Shown here: piece after piece, positions 1 through 5,014 of the stretch
Layout of the letters: each line of letters opens with the position of its first letter
How positions within the stretch are numbered: position 1 is the stretch's first letter
Origin: Streptosporangiaceae bacterium
GTDB taxonomy: Bacteria; Actinomycetota; Actinomycetes; Streptosporangiales; Streptosporangiaceae
Assembly (NCBI GenBank): GCA_030039095.1
Contig: JASHQP010000424.1
Span: 1 to 7,176, forward strand
Direction: 5' to 3'
Length of the DNA: 7,176 nt
Translations under genes and position numbers: made by a program
The notes under the pieces: generated by a model
Databases searched by the model: none
The model's input: the letters and a program-made list of their open reading frames with translations, nothing else
Told to the model about the DNA's origin: nothing

Positions 1-830
1 TCGCGGCGCTGCACCTGCTTGCCGCGCGCACCGCCGCCGACCTCGCCCGGCGGCAGCGCGGTGACCTCCTGCGCCGGCTGCTCGCCGATCCGGCGAGCGC
101 CGCCATCGTGGCGCCGCAGCTGAGCCTGAACGTCGACGCGGCCGTTGCGGTCGCGGCGTTCGTCATCGCCTCCGGTGACCCCGACGGCGTCGTCGCCGCG
201 CACGCCGCGATGCGGTTCACCGATCTGGTCAGCCTGCATTGCGAGGCGCGCCTCGGCCGGCATGGCTGCGCGCTGATCGACGGCACCGTCTACGCGCTGC
301 TCCCGGCACGGCCGTCGGCGTCGCACCGCGATCTCGTCGCGGACATCGCCCGGCGAGCGCAGCAGGCCCTGCGCGTGCCCATCAGGGCCGGGCTTGGCTG
401 CCGGGTCACCGGCTTGCGCGCGGCCGCGGCCTCGCGCCAGGATGCCGACCTCGTGCTGCGCGTTCTGGCCACCCGGCCGGGGGACGCCGGCGAGCCGCGC
501 GTGGCAACGATCGAGGAGGTCCGGGCGAGCGCCACGCTGGCCGAGCTTGCCAGCGATCCCGCCGTGACGCCACGGCTGCGGGACGGGGCCGGGCCGGCCC
601 TTCGCCGTTACGACACCGAGCACGGCACCGCGTACGCCAGCACCCTGCTCGCGTACCTCGACGCCAACAGCGACATCGCCGCGGCCGCGGGCCGACTCAA
701 CGTGCACCCCAACACGTGCCGGTACCGGCTGGCCCGTGCCCAGGAGATCTCCGGCCTCAGGCTCGCCGATTCCGACGAGCGGCTGCTGCTGTGGCTCCAG
801 CTCCGGCTCGGCGGTGAGCTCGGCCTCTAG
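1..830 (+). CDS. PucR-family helix-turn-helix transcriptional regulator (5'-truncated)
   Basis: The reading frame is open from base 3, so the N-terminus lies outside the window; 275 residues are visible. The GTG at 108 is internal, because residues before it (LHLLAARTAADLARRQRGDL) already match the segment that leads into the central domain of PucR/CdaR-like regulators. The last third holds the typical C-terminal PucR helix-turn-helix at about visible residues 215-270: LLAYLDANSDIAAAAGRLNV followed by HPNTCRYRLARAQEISG, where the family usually reads HPNTVRYRL. Family members are cytoplasmic DNA-binding activators or repressors of catabolic, purine or amino-acid genes, often acting near their own locus. 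The effector cannot be told, since the sensory N-terminal part is missing. The gene ends in TAG, 24 bp from the end of the convergent small membrane protein gene. Family assignment is firm; target genes are unknown. Confidence 0.9.
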   Translation, partial: AALHLLAARTAADLARRQRGDLLRRLLADPASAAIVAPQLSLNVDAAVAVAAFVIASGDPDGVVAAHAAMRFTDLVSLHCEARLGRHGCALIDGTVYALLPARPSASHRDLVADIARRAQQALRVPIRAGLGCRVTGLRAAAASRQDADLVLRVLATRPGDAGEPRVATIEEVRASATLAELASDPAVTPRLRDGAGPALRRYDTEHGTAYASTLLAYLDANSDIAAAAGRLNVHPNTCRYRLARAQEISGLRLADSDERLLLWLQLRLGGELGL

Positions 831-854
831 CGCGGCGGGCGGACGGCGCGGCGG

Positions 855-1070
855 TCAGTGATGGATGGCACCGGCCAGCAGGAACACCGCCACGAGAATG
901 AGCGCGATTGCCCACAGCCCGCTGCGCAGGCGGGTCTTGCGGTAGCCCGCGATCCTGTTGTGGGTGGTCTTGATGTCACCGTGCGCGGCATGGGCGCGGT
1001 TGGCGTGCCAGCCCATGATGCAGCCCACAACAAGAACGATTAACGCGATAACGATCGCTGCCGCGCTCAT
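855..1070 (-). CDS. Small two-helix membrane protein, 71 aa, function unknown
   Basis: The protein begins with a hydrophobic helix at residues 3-20 (AAAIVIALIVLVVGCIMGW), has a polar, His/Arg-rich loop at about 21-50 (HANRAHAAHGDIKTTHNRIA, then GYRKTRLRSG), and ends with a second helix at about 51-68 (LWAIALILVAVFLLAGA). The positive charge sits in the loop, so by the positive-inside rule both termini would face outward. A purine-rich stretch (GGGGAGGGG, complement of about 1085-1093) lies some 14 bases before the ATG, a long but usable spacing. The hydrophobic pattern and the loop between two clean helices argue for a real gene over a chance frame. I do not recognise a named family, and no function can be assigned. 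It converges with the PucR-type gene and diverges from the hydrolase gene. Confidence 0.7.
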   Translation of the reverse strand: MSAAAIVIALIVLVVGCIMGWHANRAHAAHGDIKTTHNRIAGYRKTRLRSGLWAIALILVAVFLLAGAIHH

Positions 1071-1112
1071 TTACCGACCGTAGCCCCTCCCCGGTCACCC
1101 CCGCCTCCCGAT

Positions 1113-1128
1113 AATGCCGCAAGGCATT
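1113..1128. repeat. Inverted repeat, 6-bp arms, GCAA loop
   Basis: AATGCC and GGCATT flank the tetranucleotide GCAA. As RNA this forms a 6-bp hairpin with a GNRA tetraloop; as DNA it could be an operator half-site pair. It lies in the 180-bp divergent region between the small membrane protein gene and the hydrolase gene, close to a possible minus-strand -10 (CATTAT). No T-run follows, so it does not look like a terminator. Function is unproven. Confidence 0.4.
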
Positions 1129-1142
1129 TCCCTGTACCAGCA

Positions 1143-1156
1143 GAAACGCCGGTTTC
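1143..1156. promoter_or_regulatory. Possible operator: GAAAC-N4-GTTTC
   Basis: Five-base perfect arms (GAAAC / GTTTC) are separated by GCCG, in a locally less G+C-rich part of the divergent intergenic region. The arm length and spacing fit a site for a dimeric repressor. The neighbouring PucR-type gene is convergent and its own sites are unknown, so no regulator can be named. The rest of 1071-1250 shows only another G+C-rich stem, GCCGCC (1174-1179) with GGCGGC (1192-1197), and a strong ribosome binding site. Confidence 0.3.
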
Positions 1157-1250
1157 ACTGTTGATCTTGGGGGGCCGCCGTCCGGCGCGCGGGCGGCTGG
1201 CAGGATGGAGCCGATCGCTGTGACGGACACGCTACTGGTAGGGAGAGCGC

Positions 1251-1994
1251 ATGGATGGGGCGCTGATCGCCGAGACCATCAGCATCGCTGGGCACGACGG
1301 GGACGAGATCGAGGCTTACCTGGCCCGGCCACTCGGGCAGGAGTCGTTCGGCAATGTCGTCGTGATCCACCACATGCCCGGCTACGACGGCGGGACCAAG
1401 GAGATCACCAGAACGTTCGCGGCTCACGGCTACGCCGCGCTGATGCCGAACCTGTACCACCGGGATGCCCCGGGGGCCAGCCCGGACGACGCGGCCGCTG
1501 CCGCACGGGCCAAGGGCGGGGTGCCGGACGAGCGCCTCGTCGGCGACGTCGCCGGGGCAGCCGCCCACCTGCGCGCCCTGGACGGCAGCAACGGCAAGGT
1601 CGGCGTCATCGGGTACTGCTCCGGCGGGCGCCAGTCGTTCCTTGCCGCGTGCAGTCTGCCGCTCCAGGCGGCCGTCGACTGCTACGGCGCATTCGTGGTC
1701 GGGAACCCGCCCGAGGGGATGCCGCTGAAGGTCGGGCCGATCGCGCACCTCGCGCCCAGCCTGTCCTGCCCGCTGCTCGGGCTGTTCGGCGCCGACGACC
1801 AGTACCCGTCACCGGAACAGGTCGACGAGCTGGACAAGGTCCTCACCGAGGCCGGCAAGGAGCACGAGTTCCACAGCTATGAGGGTGCCGGGCACGCGTT
1901 CTTCTCGGCGGACCGCCCCGCGTACCGGGTGGAGGCGGCCAGCGACGGCTGGCGGAAGATCTGGGATTTCTTCGGCCGCTACCTGGCCGGATGA
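1251..1994 (+). CDS. Dienelactone hydrolase family protein
   Basis: A 247-aa alpha/beta-hydrolase of the usual dienelactone-hydrolase length, without signal peptide, so cytoplasmic. The nucleophile elbow is GYCSGG with Cys123. The acid is in FGADDQYPSP (Asp182/183, Asp183 by alignment) and the histidine is His215 in GAGHAFF, giving the Cys-Asp-His triad of the family. The strand-turn region VVVIHHMPGYDGGTKEITR (about 37-55) has His-His where classic chlorocatechol-pathway enzymes carry the Glu of QE(I/V)FG. The family hydrolyses dienelactones or other small esters and lactones; with no aromatic-degradation genes nearby, the substrate is unknown and a detoxifying esterase role is equally possible. 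The ATG at 1251 is set by GGGAGAG at 1241-1247. The stop overlaps the ribosome binding site of the next gene, so the two are very likely one operon. Confidence 0.92.
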   Translation: MDGALIAETISIAGHDGDEIEAYLARPLGQESFGNVVVIHHMPGYDGGTKEITRTFAAHGYAALMPNLYHRDAPGASPDDAAAAARAKGGVPDERLVGDVAGAAAHLRALDGSNGKVGVIGYCSGGRQSFLAACSLPLQAAVDCYGAFVVGNPPEGMPLKVGPIAHLAPSLSCPLLGLFGADDQYPSPEQVDELDKVLTEAGKEHEFHSYEGAGHAFFSADRPAYRVEAASDGWRKIWDFFGRYLAG

Positions 1995-2007
1995 GGAGGC
2001 TGCCGAC

Positions 2008-2268
2008 ATGTGCACGTATCTGACCGAGAAGATCGAGGTAGCGGGCAGCGGCAAGGGCGCGCAGGGCTGGTTCACGCTCACCGACGCGACCGTCTACCTG
2101 GATCACCCGGTGCACGCCCCGGCTGAGCACACGCTCAACATAGATTTCCTCAACCCGGCCAGCGGGCCGTCCGCGCGGGTCGCGGTGGAGCTTACCGCCG
2201 AGTCGGCGAGGGATCTCGTCCGGGCGATCGAGGCGACGCTCGCGTCCGCGCCACCGGGATTGGTCTGA
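2008..2268 (+). CDS. DUF6295 family protein, 86 aa
   Basis: The product opens with MCTYLTEKIEVAGSGKGAQG and runs through GWFTLTDATVYLDHPVHAP, then LNIDFLNPASGPSARVAVEL and TAESARDLVRAIEATLASAP. I recognise this as the small actinobacterial family with a conserved MCTYLTE start, catalogued as DUF6295; the label is from memory and should be confirmed by profile search. No signal peptide or membrane helix is seen; the His/Asp-rich middle (YLDHPVHAPAEH) is conserved-looking but of unknown role. The ATG at 2008 is fixed by GAGGAGG at 1993-1999, which overlaps the stop codon of the hydrolase gene, so translational coupling with the hydrolase is likely. The frame extends upstream to 1879 but that part overlaps the hydrolase gene. 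Function unknown; co-expression with the hydrolase is the only clue. Confidence 0.85.
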   Translation: MCTYLTEKIEVAGSGKGAQGWFTLTDATVYLDHPVHAPAEHTLNIDFLNPASGPSARVAVELTAESARDLVRAIEATLASAPPGLV

Positions 2269-2279
2269 CCCTGGCTCCG

Positions 2280-2335
2280 ACGACCCGTTCTGAACTGTCG
2301 GTGGCGCGTGCCAGGATCGGTTGAGAACGGGTCGT
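2280..2335. promoter_or_regulatory. Long inverted repeat before the dnaN paralog
   Basis: ACGACCCGTTCTGAAC at 2280-2295 pairs with GTTGAGAACGGGTCGT at 2320-2335: 12 perfect outer pairs, one G/G mismatch, then three more pairs. The 24-base interior contains a small stem, TGGC (2302-2305) with GCCA (2310-2313). The left arm includes the odd palindrome GTTC-T-GAAC (2287-2295) and the right arm its imperfect mirror GTT-GAG-AAC (2320-2328), so it may also be read as two facing operator copies. The right arm ends 2 bases before the GGAGG of the clamp gene. It could be a DNA operator pair, a leader RNA structure, or a terminator of the upstream operon; there is no T-run. Confidence 0.6.
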
Positions 2336-2337
2336 GC

Positions 2338-2342
2338 GGAGG
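2338..2342 (+). promoter_or_regulatory. Ribosome binding site that sets the clamp start at 2351
   Basis: GGAGG lies 8 bases before the ATG at 2351. This favours 2351 over the in-frame TTG at 2321, which falls inside the inverted repeat, has no such site, and would add ten residues ahead of the conserved MRFRVGREVF beginning. Confidence 0.75.
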
Positions 2343-2350
2343 CGGTGGCG

Positions 2351-3619
2351 ATGAGGTTCCGGGTCGGGCGCGAGGTATTCGGGGAAGCGGTGGCGTGGGT
2401 TGCCCGCGCGCTGCCGTCGCGGCCGGTGGTTCCGGTGCTGTCCGGGCTGCTGCTGCGGGCCGACGGCGACGGTCTGGTCCTGTCCTGCTTCGACTACGAG
2501 ATCTCCGCCACGGCGCGGATCGGCGCCGAGGTCAAGGAGGACGGGACCGCCCTGGTGCCGGGCCGCCTGCTCGCCGAGATCACCCGCAGCCTTCCCGCCC
2601 TTGACGTCGAGGTCGCGACCGACGGCGACATGGTGGCCGTCACCTGCGGCGGCGCCGAGTTCGAGCTGGTCTCGCTGCCGGTGGCAGAGTACCCGGTGCT
2701 GCCCGATCCGCCTCCGGTCGCCGGCACGGTAGACGGCGGCGTGCTGGCGCTGGCCGCCGCCCAGGTCGTGCCGGCGGCGAGCCGGGATGACACGCTGCCC
2801 ATGCTCACCGCGGTCTGCCTCGACGTCCGCGACGAGACGCTGACGCTCGCGGCCACCGACCGCTACCGGCTGGCCGTCAAGGATGTCCAGTGGGAGCCCG
2901 GGGTACCGGGCCTTCGGGCAGCCGCGTTGGTCCCGGCCAGGACGCTGGCCGACGTGGCGAGATCCATGGCCGCCGGGGTGCCGGTGACCGTGGCGTTCGA
3001 GGCGGGCCAGTCCGGTGCCGGCGCGGTGGCCGGCGATGGCCCGGCGCGCGATCCACGGCCCGCCGACGGCGTGATCAGCTTCGAGGGCGGGAACCGGAGG
3101 CTGACCGCGCGGCTGATCGGCGGAGAATTCATCAGGTACCAGTCCAGGTTCCCGGACGGGTTCGGCTCGCGCGCCACGCTGCCCGCAGGCCCGTTCACCG
3201 AGGCGGTCCGGAGGGTCTCGCTGGTGGCGGACCGGGCCAGCCCGGTCCGGCTGACGTTCGGGTCGGGGAACGTGGTCATCGAGGCGCAGACCGATGGCCG
3301 AGCCCGGGCCGTGGAGGCCGTGCCCGCCGACTTCGAGGGCGACGAACGGGTTATCTCGTTCAACCCGCACTACCTTCTTGACGGGCTCGGCGCGGCCTCG
3401 GCGTCGGCCGCGCCGGCCCGGCAGCAGGGCGTGGCGCGCGACGGCGAGCAGGCGGCGCCCGCTCCCGCCGAGGCCGGGCGGATCCTGCTCGAGTTCAGCA
3501 CGGCTGCCAAGCCCGCGCTGCTCACGCGGGCCGGTGACGAAGAGGGCCTGGAGCCGGGGGAGACGAATCCCGCGTTCCGCTACCTGGTCGTCCCGCTGCG
3601 GGTCCCGGCCCGGGCCTAG
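2351..3619 (+). CDS. dnaN: DNA polymerase III beta subunit (sliding clamp) paralog
   Basis: The 422-aa product has the three-domain layout of bacterial beta clamps. Domain 1 (about 1-118) starts MRFRVGREVFGEAVAWVARA and contains LPSRPVVPVLSGLLL. Domain 2 (about 125-260) carries ATDRYRLAV (168-176), the counterpart of the clamp signature ATDG/RxRLA. Domain 3 (about 275-422) has FNPHYLLDGL (337-346) and ends YLVVPLRVPARA, the equivalent of the C-terminal MPxRL that lines the partner-binding pocket, with Val for Met and a short extra tail. Actinobacterial clamps are near 375 residues; the surplus is mainly two Ala/Gly/Pro-rich insertions, at about 220-240 and 348-376. Clamps encircle DNA as dimers and tether polymerases. 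There is no dnaA, recF or gyrB nearby, so this is probably a second copy and not the essential one. Roles in repair synthesis, or as a drug-resistant clamp, are possible but not shown here. Confidence 0.88.
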   Translation: MRFRVGREVFGEAVAWVARALPSRPVVPVLSGLLLRADGDGLVLSCFDYEISATARIGAEVKEDGTALVPGRLLAEITRSLPALDVEVATDGDMVAVTCGGAEFELVSLPVAEYPVLPDPPPVAGTVDGGVLALAAAQVVPAASRDDTLPMLTAVCLDVRDETLTLAATDRYRLAVKDVQWEPGVPGLRAAALVPARTLADVARSMAAGVPVTVAFEAGQSGAGAVAGDGPARDPRPADGVISFEGGNRRLTARLIGGEFIRYQSRFPDGFGSRATLPAGPFTEAVRRVSLVADRASPVRLTFGSGNVVIEAQTDGRARAVEAVPADFEGDERVISFNPHYLLDGLGAASASAAPARQQGVARDGEQAAPAPAEAGRILLEFSTAAKPALLTRAGDEEGLEPGETNPAFRYLVVPLRVPARA

Positions 3620-3684
3620 GACACCTGCCGGGCCGTCCGGGTGCGGGCGCGCCGGCGCTGCGGGGCGTCAGATACCGCGGACGG
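3620..3684. other. Convergent intergenic gap, no clear terminator
   Basis: The 65 bp between the ends of the clamp gene and the DUF1707 gene are very G+C-rich. They contain only short self-complementary pieces (for example CCGG-N5-CCGG around 3630) and no stem with a T-run that I would call an intrinsic terminator. Confidence 0.4.
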
Positions 3685-3695
3685 TCAGATACCGC
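3667..3695. repeat. 12-bp direct repeat at the DUF1707 stop codon
   Basis: GTCAGATACCGC occurs at 3667-3678 and again at 3684-3695, a 17-bp period. The second copy holds the last codons and TGA stop of the minus-strand DUF1707 gene (Gly-Ile-stop); the first copy repeats them just downstream. It looks like a small tandem duplication of the gene end. Confidence 0.6.
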
Positions 3696-4203
3696 TCCAG
3701 GGGCCGCCCCGGCCGCGACCACGGCGGGGGCCGCCAGGTCCGCGGCCCGGGCCACGGCGCATGCCGAAAACGCGCCGCAGCACGCCGCGGATGAGGCCGA
3801 AGATCGCCAGGAAGATCGCCAGCTTGCCCGGCCAGGGGAACGCCCTCAGGTGCAGTTCGAAGAACAGCAGCCACGTGCCGAGCGCCGCGATGATCAGGGG
3901 ATAGAAGCCGAGCCGCGGGTGGTGGCGGTGCCCCTGGGACCAGTCCTGCCTGGCCCGGTCCCTGCCGGCGCCGGGAACCGTGGTGACCGGCAGCGGCGCC
4001 GAGGGTGCCGGGTGCGCGGCGCCGTGCGGCAGATCCTCTGTGACCCGGTTCAGCTGACTCTGCGTGACCGCCTTGAACGTGGCGTCGATGCGCTCGTTGA
4101 ACTCCTCCAGCGTGAGCCTGCCCTGTGCGTAGTGCTCGCGCAGGCTGGCTGCCGCCGCTTCGCGCTCGGCGTGCCCGATGCGAAGGTCCGGTCCCGTCGC
4201 CAT
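3685..4203 (-). CDS. DUF1707 (SHOCT-like) domain membrane protein
   Basis: The 172-aa product begins with the DUF1707 domain at about residues 5-58: DLRIGHAEREAAAASLREHY, then AQGRLTLEEFNERIDATFKA and a TQSQLNRVTEDLP end. The sequence after the start, up to the LxEHYAxGRLxxxEFxERxxA core, is diagnostic. A Pro/Arg/His-rich linker (60-97) leads to two hydrophobic segments, about 99-118 (GFYPLIIAALGTWLLFFELH) and 126-141 (GKLAIFLAIFGLIRGV). The protein ends in an Arg/Gly-rich tail (149-168). The start at 4203 is supported by GGAGGA (complement of 4208-4213). Such proteins are common in actinobacteria and anchor an N-terminal DUF1707 domain to the membrane; their function is not established. The RG-rich tail may bind nucleic acid or phospholipid head groups, which is inference only. 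Confidence 0.88.
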   Translation of the reverse strand: MATGPDLRIGHAEREAAAASLREHYAQGRLTLEEFNERIDATFKAVTQSQLNRVTEDLPHGAAHPAPSAPLPVTTVPGAGRDRARQDWSQGHRHHPRLGFYPLIIAALGTWLLFFELHLRAFPWPGKLAIFLAIFGLIRGVLRRVFGMRRGPGRGPGGPRRGRGRGGPWSGI

Positions 4204-4247
4204 GTGATCCTCCGCGGTCCGCTGGCCCAGTGAAACTCGATAGCAAG

Positions 4248-4276
4248 ACGATATATCTCGAAGAGACTGTCGGCAA
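4248..4276 (-). promoter_or_regulatory. Possible promoter and GATATATC palindrome for the DUF1707 gene
   Basis: On the minus strand TTGCCG (complement of 4271-4276) and TATCGT (complement of 4248-4253) are 17 bases apart, a plausible -35/-10 pair in an unusually A+T-rich patch (about 4232-4265). The -10 overlaps the 8-bp perfect palindrome GATATATC at 4250-4257, which could be an operator. The transcript would start some 35-40 bases before the DUF1707 ATG. This is pattern reading only. Confidence 0.35.
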
Positions 4277-4336
4277 GTGGCCGCGTCCGTCCTGCGCCTA
4301 GGAAAATAGCCCCGCTAGCTTGGGATTAGCTGAGGG

Positions 4337-4405
4337 CGTGGCTTGTGGGCCTTGGTTGACGTGGCTTGTAGGCCTTGGTTGACGCGGCTTGTGGACCTTA
4401 GTTGA
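4337..4405. repeat. Three tandem copies of a 23-bp repeat
   Basis: Copies lie at 4337-4359, 4360-4382 and 4383-4405, head to tail with no spacer; on the + strand each begins CGYGGCTTGT and ends GTTGA. Copies 1 and 2 differ at one base, and copies 1 and 3 at three. Copy 3 covers the last codons and the stop of the copper-chaperone-like gene on the minus strand. The rest of 4204-4397 holds the DUF1707 ribosome binding site and possible promoter; I see no clear terminator there. Confidence 0.9.
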
Positions 4406-4946
4406 GGAAGTAGCTGCTGCCGCCGCTTTCCGGGTTGGTCACCGCGGCCACGACCGACAGCGAGCCACCCTCCGCGAACGTGAGCGTGAGCGTGATCTGG
4501 GTGCCGCCCTTCATCGGCCCGGCGCCGGTGATCAGCAGGTGCGAGCCGTCCGGGGACAGCCGGAGCAGCGTGTCGGCGGGAATGGCGATGTCCGGCACGC
4601 TCACCATCACGCGGTCGCCGGAACGGGACGGTTCCCGGAAGGTCACGTGGCCGCCGTCGCTGGTGCGGGCGGAGATCAGCCGGTCGGCCGGGCCGTTGTT
4701 CCTGATGACGAGGTAGGCGGAGGTGACGTTGGTGGTGTTCGGCACCGCGACGTACGCCGTCCCGAGCTCGAGCGAAGCGGCCGCTACTGCCTTCTGCGCA
4801 CAGCCGGCCAGCGCCGACGCGCCGAGCAGCAGCACGCACGCGAACCCGGCGACCCGGCGGACCGGGTGGGCCCGGGCGGCCGTCGACGCGTTCCGCGCCC
4901 GGATGGGTCCGCCGGTCATCCGGCGCGGGACCCGCTGTTGCTGCAT
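4398..4946 (-). CDS. PCu(A)C-type copper chaperone lipoprotein (degenerate metal motif)
   Basis: The 182-aa product has a long basic N-region, a hydrophobic stretch (about 33-48) and a lipobox LAGC with Cys49, so it should be lipid-anchored outside the membrane. The mature part is a PCu(A)C beta-barrel domain: LELGTAYVAVPNTTNVTSAY, then LVIRNNGPADRLISARTSDG, ending LTLTFAEGGSLSVVAAV. The family binds Cu(I) with H(M)X10MX21HXM and delivers it to cytochrome oxidase. Here His100, Met114 and His136 are in place, with exactly 21 residues between Met114 and His136. However, the Met beside the first His is Val101, the last Met is Leu138, and the first gap is 13, so copper binding may be weak or altered. 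I chose the ATG at 4946 because AGGGA (complement of 4954-4958) is 7 bases away; the ATG at 4952 (two residues longer) has only 1 base of spacing. No sco, ycnJ/copD or oxidase gene is adjacent. Confidence 0.82.
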   Translation of the reverse strand: MQQQRVPRRMTGGPIRARNASTAARAHPVRRVAGFACVLLLGASALAGCAQKAVAAASLELGTAYVAVPNTTNVTSAYLVIRNNGPADRLISARTSDGGHVTFREPSRSGDRVMVSVPDIAIPADTLLRLSPDGSHLLITGAGPMKGGTQITLTLTFAEGGSLSVVAAVTNPESGGSSYFLN

Positions 4947-4953
4947 GATCATG

Positions 4954-4958
4954 TCCCT
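4954..4958 (-). promoter_or_regulatory. Ribosome binding site that decides the lipoprotein start
   Basis: AGGGA on the minus strand is 7 bases from the ATG at 4944-4946 but only 1 base from the in-frame ATG at 4950-4952, favouring the shorter product. Confidence 0.5.
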
Positions 4959-5014
4959 ACATCTGTTCCGGCTTTGTCATGGTCTCACGCGCGCACTGGC
5001 CGCTGCCGGCCGGC

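Noticed and set aside
108..830. Complete 240-residue PucR-type protein starting at the GTG at 108
   Set aside because: The same frame is open to the left edge and the residues before 108 fit the family, so the gene is cut by the window and not short.
1155..1748. 197-codon minus-strand frame opposite the hydrolase gene
   Set aside because: No recognisable domain, and it covers the coding region of a clear hydrolase with its own ribosome binding site.
2287..2328. SOS (LexA) box before the clamp gene
   Set aside because: Actinobacterial LexA sites read GAAC-N4-GTTC; here the half-sites are in the opposite order (GTTC-N-GAAC) and with the wrong spacing.
2321..2350. TTG start at 2321 for the clamp gene
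   Set aside because: It falls inside the inverted repeat, lacks a ribosome binding site, and precedes the conserved clamp N-terminus; the ATG at 2351 has GGAGG at ideal spacing.
2192..3370. 392-codon open frame on the minus strand opposite the clamp gene
   Set aside because: It is the antisense shadow of dnaN: the translation is Arg/Gly/His/Pro-rich low-complexity sequence with no family resemblance, as is usual in G+C-rich DNA.
4337..4405. CRISPR array
   Set aside because: The 23-bp copies are directly adjacent with no spacers, and no cas gene is present.
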